A stretch of DNA of 64,000 bases from Burkholderia cenocepacia (GTDB lineage: Bacteria > Pseudomonadota > Gammaproteobacteria > Burkholderiales > Burkholderiaceae), in the NCBI RefSeq assembly GCF_014211915.1, contig NZ_CP060039.1:3162001-3226000 (forward strand), written 5' to 3'. Made by a program: the position numbers and the translations under genes. Positions 8,655 to 17,497 of this stretch are shown in pieces. Positions within the stretch are counted from its first letter, which is position 1; the number at the start of each line of letters is the position of its first letter. Under the pieces are notes generated by a model that saw nothing but the letters and a program-made list of their open reading frames with translations, made no database searches and had not been told where the DNA came from.

Positions 8655-9836
8655 ATGAATCCGAGCGACCTGCATCCGCCGCACTGGCAGCTTTCCGAAC
8701 GCGCCCGCAAGCTGACGAGCTCGGCGATCCGCGAGATCCTGAAGGTCACGGAACGCCCCGAGGTCATCTCGTTCGCCGGCGGCCTGCCCGCCCCCGCGAC
8801 GTTCCCGGCCGAACGCATGCGCGCCGCCGCCGACCGCGTGCTGCGCGACGCGCCGGCCGCCGCGCTCCAGTACAGCGCGACCGAAGGCTACCTGCCGCTG
8901 CGCGAGTGGATCGCCGAGCGCTACAGCGTGCGCGTGTCGCAGGTGCTGATCACGACCGGCTCGCAGCAGGCGCTCGACCTGCTCGGCAAGGCGCTGATCG
9001 ACCCGAACAGCCCGATCCTCGTCGAAACCCCGACCTACCTCGGCGCGCTGCAATCGTTCTCGCTGTACGAGCCGCGCTACGTGCAGGTGCCGACCGACGA
9101 GCAGGGCCTGCTGCCGGAAGGCCTCACGCCCGAACTCACGCAAGGCGCGCGCCTGCTGTACGCGCAGCCGAACTTCCAGAACCCGACCGGTCGCCGCCTG
9201 CCCGTCGAGCGCCGCCGCGCGCTCGCCGCGTTCGCGCAGACGAGCCCGTTCCCGGTGCTGGAGGACGATCCGTACGGCGCGCTGAACTACCAGGGCGAGC
9301 CGCTGCCGACGATGCTGTCGATGGCGCCCGACCACGTCGTGCATCTCGGCACGTTCTCGAAGGTGCTCGCGCCGGGCCTGCGGATCGGCTACATCATCGC
9401 GCCCGAGGAGCTCCACTTCAAGCTCGTGCAGGCCAAGCAGGCCACCGACCTGCACACGCCGACGCTCACGCAGCGCATCGCGCACGAAGTGATCAAGGAC
9501 GGCTTCCTCGACGAGCACATCCCGACGATCCGCGAGCTGTACAGCGCGCAGTGCGACGCGATGCTCGGCGCGCTCACGCGCCACATGCCGGCAGGCGTCA
9601 CGTGGAACCGTCCGGAAGGCGGGATGTTCATCTGGGTGAACCTGCCCGCGCAGATCGACAGCATGAAGCTGCTCGCCGCGGCCGTCGACAACCACGTCGC
9701 CTTCGTGCCGGGCGCGCCGTTCTTCGCGGAGAACGCGCAGCAGAACACGCTGCGCCTGTCGTTCGTGACGGTGCCGCCCGAGAAGATCGAGGAAGGCGTC
9801 GCGCGCCTCGGCAAGCTGCTGCGCGAGCGCCTCTGA
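8655..9836 (+). CDS. PLP-dependent aminotransferase (class I/II, aminoadipate-type)
   Basis: The 393-residue enzyme has no DNA-binding domain. Motifs are ISFAGGLP near the N-terminus, NFQNPTGR for cofactor contact, LEDDPYG with the pyridine-binding aspartate, and LGTFSKVLAPGLRIGY with the PLP lysine. This arrangement matches the 2-aminoadipate/valine-pyruvate-like subgroup related to MocR catalytic domains. ATG follows a strong gaggag site. The next gene, 42 bases downstream, encodes RidA, which clears the enamine/imine by-products of PLP enzymes, so the pairing is functionally sensible. Confidence 0.92.
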   Translation: MNPSDLHPPHWQLSERARKLTSSAIREILKVTERPEVISFAGGLPAPATFPAERMRAAADRVLRDAPAAALQYSATEGYLPLREWIAERYSVRVSQVLITTGSQQALDLLGKALIDPNSPILVETPTYLGALQSFSLYEPRYVQVPTDEQGLLPEGLTPELTQGARLLYAQPNFQNPTGRRLPVERRRALAAFAQTSPFPVLEDDPYGALNYQGEPLPTMLSMAPDHVVHLGTFSKVLAPGLRIGYIIAPEELHFKLVQAKQATDLHTPTLTQRIAHEVIKDGFLDEHIPTIRELYSAQCDAMLGALTRHMPAGVTWNRPEGGMFIWVNLPAQIDSMKLLAAAVDNHVAFVPGAPFFAENAQQNTLRLSFVTVPPEKIEEGVARLGKLLRERL

Positions 9837-9878
9837 TCCCCTTTTTCCTGTCACGACTCTCTACGAGGAATCGAACAC

Positions 9879-10337
9879 ATGGCTAACGTCTACGACAAAC
9901 TGAAGTCGCTCGGCATCGAGCTCCCGACCGCCGGCGCCCCGGCCGCCGCCTACGTGATGAGCGCGCAAAGCGGCAACACGGTCTACCTGTCGGGCCACAT
10001 CGCGAAGAAGGACGGCAAGGTCTGGGCCGGCAAGCTCGGCGCGGATCTGCAAACGGAAGACGGCAAGGCCGCCGCCCGCTCGATCGCGATCGACCTGCTC
10101 GCGACGCTGCACGCGCACACCGGCGACCTGAACAAGGTCACGCGCATCGTCAAGCTGATGAGCCTCGTCAACTCGACGCTCGACTTCACCGAACAGCACG
10201 TCGTGACGAACGGCGCGTCGGAGCTGATCGCCGAAGTGTTCGGCGACGCGGGCAAGCATGCGCGCTCGGCATTCGGCGTCGCGCAGATCCCGCTCGGCGC
10301 GTGCGTCGAGATCGAACTGATCGCCGAAGTCGCGTAA
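9879..10337 (+). CDS. RidA-family protein (enamine/imine deaminase type)
   Basis: The 152-residue protein belongs to the longer RidA subgroup (YjgH/YabJ-like). It has VYLSGHIAKKDGK at the start of the core and ends with HARSAFGVAQIPLGACVEIE, in which the arginine matches the RidA catalytic position and the final glutamate also fits. RidA proteins hydrolyse reactive 2-aminoacrylate-type imines. ATG follows tacgaggaa. It lies between an aminotransferase and a PhzF protein, which supports a single metabolic unit. Confidence 0.92.
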   Translation: MANVYDKLKSLGIELPTAGAPAAAYVMSAQSGNTVYLSGHIAKKDGKVWAGKLGADLQTEDGKAAARSIAIDLLATLHAHTGDLNKVTRIVKLMSLVNSTLDFTEQHVVTNGASELIAEVFGDAGKHARSAFGVAQIPLGACVEIELIAEVA

Positions 10338-10350
10338 CGGGCGCAGCGCG

Positions 10351-11235
10351 ATGCCCGGTCGTCTCGTTCGCTTCAAGCAGGTCGACGTGTTCACGTCGGT
10401 GCCGTTCAAGGGCAATCCGCTTGCCGTGGTGTTCGACGCCGATTCGCTCGGCGACGACGCCATGCTCGAGATCGCCCGCTGGACGAACCTGTCGGAAACG
10501 ACGTTCCTCTGCACGCCGACCGATCCGGAAGCCGACTATCGCGTGCGGATCTTCACGACCGGCGGCGAACTGCCGTTCGCCGGCCACCCGACGCTCGGCA
10601 CCGCGCATGCGTTCCTGGAAAGCGGCGCGCAGCCGCGCACGCCGGGCCGGCTGATCCAGCAGTGCGGGATCGGCCGGGTTGCGCTGCGCGAGCAGGGCGG
10701 CCGCTGGGCGTTCGCCGCGCCGCCGGCACGCGTCACGCCGCTCGACCGTTCGGACTACGCGGTACTGGCCGCCGCGCTGCGCAGCGACGCGCTCGACCTG
10801 GACGCCGAGCCGTGCGCGGTGGACAACGGCGCACCGTGGCTGGTCGTGCGGCTGAAGTCGGCCGATGCGTGCATCGGCCTGTCGCCCGATCCTGCCGCGC
10901 TGGCGGCGCTGACCCACCGCTACGGCGTGGACGGCCTCGCCGCCTACGCGCCGCACGCCGAAGGCGGCCCCGCGACGTTCGAGATCCGCTGCCTGATGAC
11001 CGGCGGCCAGCTCGGCACGCCCGGCGAGGACCCCGTCACCGGCAGCGCGAACGCCGCGCTCGCGGGGCTGCTGACGCGCCAGGAACGCCGCCCCGGCCAA
11101 TCGTATACAGCCCGCCAGGGCACGGCGATCGGCCGCGACGGCCGCATCTTCGTCAGCTACGACGACGACGGCACGACCTGGATCGGCGGCCACGTCGTCA
11201 CGGTCGTCGACGGCACGTTCCGGTCACCCGACTGA
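10351..11235 (+). CDS. PhzF-family isomerase
   Basis: The 294-residue protein has the diaminopimelate-epimerase-like double fold of PhzF. The motifs KQVDVFTSVPFKGNPLAVV, TNLSETTFL with the catalytic-type glutamate, FAGHPTLGTA, and GEDPVTGSANAAL are all present in order. The only genuine phenazine gene is absent nearby, so this is one of the many PhzF relatives of unknown substrate. It starts 13 bases after ridA and closes the run that begins at the VOC or aminotransferase gene. Confidence 0.92.
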   Translation: MPGRLVRFKQVDVFTSVPFKGNPLAVVFDADSLGDDAMLEIARWTNLSETTFLCTPTDPEADYRVRIFTTGGELPFAGHPTLGTAHAFLESGAQPRTPGRLIQQCGIGRVALREQGGRWAFAAPPARVTPLDRSDYAVLAAALRSDALDLDAEPCAVDNGAPWLVVRLKSADACIGLSPDPAALAALTHRYGVDGLAAYAPHAEGGPATFEIRCLMTGGQLGTPGEDPVTGSANAALAGLLTRQERRPGQSYTARQGTAIGRDGRIFVSYDDDGTTWIGGHVVTVVDGTFRSPD

Positions 11236-11450
11236 CATTTCGCGATGTGGATGGCGCCGGCTCGTCCGGCGCCCTACGCTTTGCCCAACTATCGCAAAAA
11301 CGTTCCAGCCAGTAATATCGGGCCTAATCCGTTGTTTCGGAGGTCTGTCCATGGTTGCGCGTCCCGCGAACGAACAGACGTCGGGACAATCCGAACCATA
11401 GCCGGCCATCCAGACGGATGGCGCACGCGAGCAGGACGCCGCCCTCTTCG

Positions 11451-13790
11451 ATGAGCTCCGCCCGGTCCAACCACACGCCGCCGAACCGGCCGCTGCGCGC
11501 GCCGCGCAAGTCGCGCCGGCGTGCGCTGTTCGCCATCCCGCTGCTCGGGATGCTGGCGCTCGCGCTGCTGTGGGCCGTGATCATCGCGCGTCTGTCCGTC
11601 GAAAAGGACAGTGCGTACAAGGAAGCGGCGGCCTCCGCGGCGATCCTGTCGTCCGCGCTCGAGCAGCATACGGTCAAGGCGATCCACCAGGTCGACCAGA
11701 TCACCCGCTTCGTCAAGTTCGAATTCGAGAAATCGCCGGCGCGCTTCAATCTCGCGAGCGCCGTCGAGAAAGGCGTCGTGCCGAGCGACACGCTGATCCA
11801 GGTATCGCTCGTCAACGCGAAGGGCATCCTGTTCGCGAACACCGCCGAACTCCATCCGCAGCCGATCAACCTGTCCGACCGCGAGGACTTCAAGGTCCAC
11901 CTCGCGCACAACGACGACCGCCTCTTCATCAGCAAGCCCGTGCTCGGCCGCGTGTCGAGCCACTGGACGCTGCAGATGACGCGGCGCCTGAACAACCCGG
12001 ACGGCAGCTTCGCGGGCATCGTCGTGGTGTCGGAAGACCCGAGCTACTTCACGAACGATTTCTACAACAACGCGGCCATCGGCAAGGAAGGCGTGATCGC
12101 GGTCGTGTCCGATACCGGTGCGGTGCTCGCGCGGCGCACGGGCTCGGTGAGCAACGCGCCGGGCGCGTTTTCGGCGTCGGGCGTCTACCCGATCGCCGAG
12201 CGCGTGACGGGCACGATCATCGATCCGATCGACGGCGTAACGCGCATCGTGTCGTACCGCCACCTCGACGGCTACCCGCTCGCGGTGATGGTCGGCCTGT
12301 CGCAGACGGAAGAGTTCGCGGACTACACCCACACGCGCAACGTCTACCTGCTGATGACGAGCTTCATCACGCTCGCGATGCTCGCGTTCTTCGGCGTCGC
12401 GACGGGCCTGATCGGCAAGCTGCTCGGCCGCGAGCGCGAAATGACGCAGCTCGCCGAATACGACCTGCTCACCGGCCTCGCGAACCGCTATGCGACGCTG
12501 CGCGGGCTGCGCAACGACGTGTCGATGCCCGCGAGCCTGTCGCGGCTCGGCCTGCTGTTCATCGATCTCGACAACTTCAAGACCGTCAACGACACGCTCG
12601 GCCACAACGCCGGCGACATCGTGCTGCAGATGACCGCGTCGCGCCTGGCCGATGCGGTCGGCGACGAAGGTTCGCTCGCGCGCATCGGCGGCGACGAGTT
12701 CGTCGTCGTGATGAAGGGCGACGACGTCGAGCGGCGCGCGGTGCGGCTCGCGGAAGCGATCATCCGGATGTTCGGCGAGCCGTTCGACGTGCGCGGCAGT
12801 TCGTTCGTGCTGCATGCGAGCATCGGCATCGCGCTGCACACCGTCGCGAACGAAAGCGAGATCGACCTGCTGAAAAAGGCCGACCTCGCGATGTACAGCG
12901 CGAAGGACGCCGGCAAGAACTGCTACCAGTTCTATGCGCCGCACCTGTCGCACCGCGCCGACCACCTGATGCGCTGGGAACAGCAATTGCGCGTCGCGCT
13001 CGCCGAGGGGCAGCTGTTCCTCGCGTACCAGCCGAAGATCGACCTCACGCATCGCACCATCACCGGCTTCGAGGCGCTCGCACGCTGGGATCACCCCGAG
13101 CACGGCGTCATCTCCGCGAACGAATTCATTTCGATCGCCGAATCGACCGGCCTGATCGTGCCGATCGGCGACTTCGTGATCCGTACCGCGTGCGAGCAGA
13201 TCGCGCGCTGGCGCGACGAAGGCCACGACACGCTGACGCTCGCGGTCAACATCTCGCCCGTGCAGTTCTGGCGCGGCGACCTGATCGAGACGATCTCGCA
13301 GGCGCTGCAGGACACCGGCATCCCCGCGAACCGGCTCGAGATCGAGATCACCGAGACCGCGATGATGGAATATCCGGAACTCGTGTCCGAGAAGATCGTC
13401 GCGCTGAAAAAGCTCGGCATCCGGATCGCGCTCGACGATTTCGGCACCGGCTACTCGTCGCTGTCGTACCTGCACCGCTTCTCCGTCGACACGCTGAAGG
13501 TCGACCGCTCGTTCGTGCAGGCGATTCCGAACGACCGCAGCGTGTGCGTGATGGTGTCGTCGATCGTGCATCTCGCGCGCTCGCTCGGGCTGACCGTCGT
13601 CGTCGAGGGCACGGAGACCGAGGAGCAGATCACGTGGCTGTCCGCGCTCGGCGAAATCGAGGCGCAGGGCTTCCTGTTCTCGCGCCCGGTGCCGGCCGAT
13701 GCGATTCCCGCGCTGATCGCCCGCTTCGGCGTGCGCGGCGAGCATCCGAATGTCGTCGCACATCGCGCGACCGGCAGCACGGGCGCATGA
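11451..13790 (+). CDS. membrane GGDEF/EAL cyclic-di-GMP protein with periplasmic sensor
   Basis: The 779-residue protein begins with a basic N-terminus, a membrane segment near residues 25-50, then a roughly 270-residue periplasmic Cache-like sensor. A second membrane segment (VYLLMTSFITLAMLAFFGVA) follows. The GGDEF domain keeps RIGGDEFVVV, so cyclase activity is possible; no RxxD inhibitory site precedes it. The EAL domain keeps EALARW, NISPVQFW, EITETAMM and LDDFGTGYSSLSYL, so phosphodiesterase activity is expected. The start is uncertain: 11451 gives a normal anchor, while 11418 and a TTG at 11355 are in-frame alternatives without a good ribosome binding site. Confidence 0.93.
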   Translation: MSSARSNHTPPNRPLRAPRKSRRRALFAIPLLGMLALALLWAVIIARLSVEKDSAYKEAAASAAILSSALEQHTVKAIHQVDQITRFVKFEFEKSPARFNLASAVEKGVVPSDTLIQVSLVNAKGILFANTAELHPQPINLSDREDFKVHLAHNDDRLFISKPVLGRVSSHWTLQMTRRLNNPDGSFAGIVVVSEDPSYFTNDFYNNAAIGKEGVIAVVSDTGAVLARRTGSVSNAPGAFSASGVYPIAERVTGTIIDPIDGVTRIVSYRHLDGYPLAVMVGLSQTEEFADYTHTRNVYLLMTSFITLAMLAFFGVATGLIGKLLGREREMTQLAEYDLLTGLANRYATLRGLRNDVSMPASLSRLGLLFIDLDNFKTVNDTLGHNAGDIVLQMTASRLADAVGDEGSLARIGGDEFVVVMKGDDVERRAVRLAEAIIRMFGEPFDVRGSSFVLHASIGIALHTVANESEIDLLKKADLAMYSAKDAGKNCYQFYAPHLSHRADHLMRWEQQLRVALAEGQLFLAYQPKIDLTHRTITGFEALARWDHPEHGVISANEFISIAESTGLIVPIGDFVIRTACEQIARWRDEGHDTLTLAVNISPVQFWRGDLIETISQALQDTGIPANRLEIEITETAMMEYPELVSEKIVALKKLGIRIALDDFGTGYSSLSYLHRFSVDTLKVDRSFVQAIPNDRSVCVMVSSIVHLARSLGLTVVVEGTETEEQITWLSALGEIEAQGFLFSRPVPADAIPALIARFGVRGEHPNVVAHRATGSTGA

Positions 13791-13991
13791 GCGCCGCACT
13801 GCTGCAGGCGCGCGCGTTGTGCAACGCCGCAATCGTTGCGTTTTCCGATCCGATCGTTCAATTCATTAACTAGCGTTTTCGCGCATGGCAGTGTCATGAT
13901 GCGCAGCGGACAATCGGGAGGGCCGACGTGTCGGCGGGCCGCCGGCACGGCCATACGCGAGAGATCTGGCCCTGCGCCAACCACACCAATC

Positions 13992-15197
13992 ATGACAACC
14001 GTCGAAGTCGAAGCGACCGCGCGTGTCGAAGAGGCACCGGCATCCCTATGGGCCTTGTTCAAGGTCGTCGCCGGCATTTCGGCCGTTTCGTGGGGCGGGC
14101 TTTCGATGATGGCGCAACTCGAACGCCATTACGTGGAGCGGCTGCGGCGCATCGAGCCGCACGTCTTCGGCGATCTCGTCGCGCTCGCATGGCTCGTCCC
14201 GGGCCCCGTCGGCTGCAACGTCGCCGTGCAGGTCGGCCAGACGCTGCATGGCCGTGCCGGCGCCTGGGTCGCCGGCATCGCGAGCGTGCTGCCGTTCTCG
14301 ATCCTGATGACGCTGTTCGCGATCTTCTATCAGACGCCGCTCGTGCGCTCGCTTGCCGCGCCGATGCTGATCAATCACTTCGGCATGGTGCTCGCCGCGC
14401 TGATCGGCGTCACGTGGGTCAAGCAGGTGCGCTCGCTCGCGCGCACGCGGCTCGAACAGGCGATCGCCGCACTATCGACGATTCTGCTCGCTTTCGCGCA
14501 TAGTCCGGCCGCTTTCGTCGGGATTCTGTTCGCCGCGTTTGCAGCGGGCTGGCTGACGGGGCCGCCGCAGCGCGACGCGGTCGATTTCACGCTGTCGAAG
14601 CGCGACCGCACCCTGCTCGTGCTGCTCGGCGTGCTCGTCGTGCTGTTCGCGGTGCCGCTGCCCGGCGATTACCAGGCGGAATTGCTATGGCCGCGCCTCG
14701 CGGGCGCCGGCATGACGCTGTTCGGCGGCGGCTTCTCCGCGCTGCCGGTGCTCAAGACGCTGTTCGTCTCACCGGCGACGGGCATCTCCGATCACGACTT
14801 CACGCTGGCGTTCGCGCTGTCGCCGGTCGCGCCGGGGCCGTTGCTGAACGTCGTGCCGTTTCTCGGCTATCTGACCGACGGCTGGTTCGGCGCGCTGCTC
14901 GCCACCGCCGCGCTGTTCATTCCGTCGGGATGCCTCGTCGTGTTTGCGCAGAACCATCTGCTCCGGCTCAAGCGCCATTCGCGCTTCGAGCACGGGATGC
15001 GCCTGCTGCGCGCGGCGACGACCGGCTTTCTCGTGGTCGCCGTCGTGAAAATCCTGCATCGCGAACCGGCCGAACCGGTTTACTGGCTGACGGGCGCGTT
15101 CGCCACGGTGTGCTTCACGCGCTTCAAGGTGCCCGTCTATGCCGTGTACGGCGCGGTCGCCGTGGTATGCAGCGTGTGGCTGTGGGCCGCGCGCTGA
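13992..15197 (+). CDS. chrA: chromate transporter, ChrA family
   Basis: The 401-residue inner membrane protein contains two homologous CHR halves. Signatures are VSWGGLSMMAQLERHYVER and PGPVGCNVAVQVG in the first half, and LFGGGFSALPVLKTLFV and SPVAPGPLLNVVPFLGYL in the second. This long-chain ChrA architecture exports chromate and may also move other oxyanions. The start at 13992 follows the low-similarity upstream in-frame stretch. It stands alone, 201 bases after the GGDEF/EAL gene and converging on the PACE gene. No chrB regulator is present nearby. Confidence 0.92.
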   Translation: MTTVEVEATARVEEAPASLWALFKVVAGISAVSWGGLSMMAQLERHYVERLRRIEPHVFGDLVALAWLVPGPVGCNVAVQVGQTLHGRAGAWVAGIASVLPFSILMTLFAIFYQTPLVRSLAAPMLINHFGMVLAALIGVTWVKQVRSLARTRLEQAIAALSTILLAFAHSPAAFVGILFAAFAAGWLTGPPQRDAVDFTLSKRDRTLLVLLGVLVVLFAVPLPGDYQAELLWPRLAGAGMTLFGGGFSALPVLKTLFVSPATGISDHDFTLAFALSPVAPGPLLNVVPFLGYLTDGWFGALLATAALFIPSGCLVVFAQNHLLRLKRHSRFEHGMRLLRAATTGFLVVAVVKILHREPAEPVYWLTGAFATVCFTRFKVPVYAVYGAVAVVCSVWLWAAR

Positions 15198-15242
15198 CGA
15201 GCGCCGGCCGTCGCCCTGTCCGGTCTGGTCCGCCTCACCCGC

Positions 15243-15689
15243 TCAACCTGCCTGCACCGTAACCCGGCGTGCCATCCAGCGGGCACGCAGCGCGTCGTAC
15301 GCGAGGTTGAAGCAGAACGTGTACGGCAGGAAGAACAGCACGATGCCGAGGTCGAGCAACAGCGCCTCGACGAGGCTCACGTTCAGCCACCACGCGGCAA
15401 CCGGCACCACCATCGCGACGAGGCCGAGCTCGAACGTCACCGCGTGCGCGACCCGCATGCCGAGCGTGCGCGACAACCCGGCCCGGCGCTCGAAGCGGTC
15501 GAACAGCGTGTTGAACGTCATGTTCCACGCCATCGCGATCAGCGACACCATCACCGTCAGCACGCCGACGTGCGATACCGGCATGTCGAGCAGCCATGCG
15601 CCGATCGGCGCGCACAGCGCGATCGCCACCAGTTCGAACGTCAGCGCGTGCAGTAGCCGTTCCGTCACCGTTTTATTGATCTGTTTCAT
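15243..15689 (-). CDS. PACE-family efflux transporter
   Basis: The 148-residue inner membrane protein has four helices built from two bacterial transmembrane pair repeats. The repeats are recognisable from their openings, ERLLHALTFELVAIAL and MRVAHAVTFELGLVAM, the latter with the conserved glutamate in FEL. The family (AceI type) exports biocides such as chlorhexidine or short-chain diamines. ATG at 15689 was preferred because ggag lies seven bases upstream; ATG at 15701 is the alternative. The divergent LysR gene is the usual partner in this family. Confidence 0.93.
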   Translation of the reverse strand: MKQINKTVTERLLHALTFELVAIALCAPIGAWLLDMPVSHVGVLTVMVSLIAMAWNMTFNTLFDRFERRAGLSRTLGMRVAHAVTFELGLVAMVVPVAAWWLNVSLVEALLLDLGIVLFFLPYTFCFNLAYDALRARWMARRVTVQAG

Positions 15690-15731
15690 GATTCGCTCCA
15701 ATGCGTTACCTGATCCATGTCGGCCATTTTG

Positions 15732-15779
15732 ATCGGCATAACCGTATGAATCCAGTTTGATATCATCGGTTTTACCGAT
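15732..15779. promoter_or_regulatory. paired dyads in the PACE/LysR divergent promoter
   Basis: ATCGGT-TTT-ACCGAT (15765-15779) is a perfect inverted repeat. An imperfect second copy, atcggcataaccgtat, starts at 15732, exactly 33 bases away or about three helical turns. It sits between divergent genes for the pump and its LysR-type regulator, the classic place for recognition and activation sites. Both the pattern and the spacing are seen directly; binding is inferred. Confidence 0.6.
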
Positions 15780-15801
15780 ATAACGCTGTCAGGAACCCTG
15801 C

Positions 15802-16686
15802 ATGCACCACGCCCCGGAAGCCCTGCTCGCATTCGCCGAAGCGGCGCTGCTCGGCTCGTTTACGGCCGCCGCACGCAAGCTCGGCAAGCGCCAGTCGACG
15901 GTGTCGGAAGCGATCGCGAATCTCGAAATCGACCTCGGCGTGCAACTGTTCGATCGCTCGACGCGCGCGCCGACGCTCACCGACGCCGGCCGCGCGCTGC
16001 TGCCGCACGTGCAGCGCGCGCTCGAGGCCAGCGCGGCGATCGACCGCACGGCCGCCCGGCTCGCGCACGGCGAGGAAGCGCGGCTCACGCTCGTCGTCTC
16101 GGATACGTACCAGTCGAAGCGCTACGAAGAGACGTTGATGGCGCTCGAACGGCGTTTTCCGGCGCTCGAGCTCGAATGCCAGATCGCCGAGCACGACGAC
16201 GTCCTCGACCTGATCCAGCAAGGCCGCGCGCAACTCGGGCTGATGGCCGCGCGCGCGACCTACCCGGCCGATATCGGCGCGGCGACGGTGGCGGAGGAAT
16301 CGGAGATCGGGCTGTTCGTCGGCCGCACGCACGCGCTCGCCGCATATGGCGACGCCGAGGTGCCGCACGCGGCGCTGCGCGACGTGCGCGAACTGCGCCT
16401 CAATACCTACGTGAAAACGGAAGGACGCGGCACCGACGACCGGATCGTCGTCGGCACGCAGCACTGGCTCGCGCCGAGCTACCTGATGCTGCTGGAGATG
16501 GCGGTGCTGGGGTTCGGCTGGGCTGAACTGCCGCGCTGGATGGTCGAGCACTTCGCGCGCGACCGCCTGTGCGAACTGCATGCGCGCGGCTGGCCGCGCC
16601 GCGTGCGGGTGGATGCGGTCTGGTCGCGCAACCGGCCGCTCGGGCCGGCCGGGTCATGGCTGCTCGACGCGATGCTTGCCGCGTAG
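15802..16686 (+). CDS. LysR-family regulator of the adjacent PACE pump
   Basis: The 294-residue regulator has an N-terminal helix-turn-helix (LLGSFTAAARKLGKRQSTVS) with LGVQLFDRSTRAPTLTDAGR, and a C-terminal effector domain from about residue 90. ATG at 15802 lies 22 bases past the dyad element. The divergent arrangement with a PACE transporter mirrors the aceR-aceI pair, so it likely activates the pump on binding the exported compound. That assignment follows from context, not from a ligand-specific residue. Confidence 0.92.
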   Translation: MHHAPEALLAFAEAALLGSFTAAARKLGKRQSTVSEAIANLEIDLGVQLFDRSTRAPTLTDAGRALLPHVQRALEASAAIDRTAARLAHGEEARLTLVVSDTYQSKRYEETLMALERRFPALELECQIAEHDDVLDLIQQGRAQLGLMAARATYPADIGAATVAEESEIGLFVGRTHALAAYGDAEVPHAALRDVRELRLNTYVKTEGRGTDDRIVVGTQHWLAPSYLMLLEMAVLGFGWAELPRWMVEHFARDRLCELHARGWPRRVRVDAVWSRNRPLGPAGSWLLDAMLAA

Positions 16687-16721
16687 CGGTGCGTGTGCCG
16701 TCGAGCCTGCCGGGGACGGAG

Positions 16722-16755
16722 GGCTGAAGGCTGAAGGCTGAGGGCTGAGGGCTGG
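16722..16755. repeat. seven-base tandem repeat
   Basis: Four copies of ggctga(a/g) run head to tail from 16722 and end in a partial ggctgg. The repeat lies in the 79-base gap between the convergent LysR and CopD-like genes. It is a small low-complexity tract and could vary by slippage. Confidence 0.7.
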
Positions 16756-16765
16756 CGCCAGCCGG

Positions 16766-17224
16766 TCAGAAACCGCGCGACAGCACGGCCGCGCCAATCG
16801 TGACGACGCCGAGCACGAGGTTCACGACGACGAGCAGGCGCACCGCGTTCACCGCGCGCGCGCCGTCCGGCCAGTTCTGCGCCTGCACCGCACGGCGAAT
16901 GCGCGGGAACAACGCGAAGCGGATGTGCCCGAAGATCAGCATCATCACGACGCCGAGCCCGGCCATCGCGTGCAGCGACCACGTCGCGTGCGCGCCGCCG
17001 AAGCTCGTCAGCAGGAAGCCGCCGGACAGCAGGATCACGATCACGGCCCCTGAAACCCAGTTGAAGAAGCGGCCGAACACGCCTTCGATCAGCGGCAACC
17101 GCAGCTGCGGCGACAGGTCGGACAGTGCGGGACGCAGGCAGAAGTGCGCGAAGACCATCCCGCCCACCCACACGGCGACGGCCAGCAGGTGAAGAAACAG
17201 CGCGACGGCAACGGCGTGGGACAT
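16766..17224 (-). CDS. CopD-family integral membrane protein
   Basis: The 152-residue protein has four hydrophobic helices. Features typical of the CopD-like domain are LHLLAVAVWVGGMVFAHF in helix one, WSLHAMAGLGVVMMLIFGHIRF in helix three, and an RRAV loop before helix four. Histidines in these helices could bind heme or copper; the family role is poorly defined. ATG at 17224 was chosen because it begins immediately before the first membrane helix; an upstream in-frame start adds a basic segment. It is a single gene, convergent with the LysR gene. Confidence 0.85.
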   Translation of the reverse strand: MSHAVAVALFLHLLAVAVWVGGMVFAHFCLRPALSDLSPQLRLPLIEGVFGRFFNWVSGAVIVILLSGGFLLTSFGGAHATWSLHAMAGLGVVMMLIFGHIRFALFPRIRRAVQAQNWPDGARAVNAVRLLVVVNLVLGVVTIGAAVLSRGF

Positions 17225-17400
17225 GGGGATGATCCTGTGATGAATGGGGTGCAGCGAACGGCCGCGTCGCACGCGGCATCAAGCGACGTTCGACTCGCCA
17301 GCCGCGCGGCGGTTCGGACCCTCAGCGCGATTTCACACTATTTTGCAAATTCCGCGTGACAACGCCACGCTTGCTTACCCGAATCCCCCAGCCAGAAAAG

Positions 17401-17434
17401 AAAAAGCCGCCCGCCCGCCGAAGCGGACGTGCGG
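17401..17434 (-). terminator. possible terminator of parC
   Basis: Read on the minus strand, gccgc(acgt)ccgc pairs around a ttcg loop with gcgg(gcgg)gcggc and is followed by five Ts. An internal loop weakens the stem. It lies about 64 bases past the parC stop codon. Confidence 0.5.
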
Positions 17435-17497
17435 CCTTCGATCGCGGCCGAACCGAACGAACCGGATGAACCGGGCGATCCGGACGACCGCGCGGCG

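Noticed and set aside
10351..11235. phenazine biosynthesis locus
   Set aside because: Only a PhzF relative is present; none of the other phz genes is in the window.
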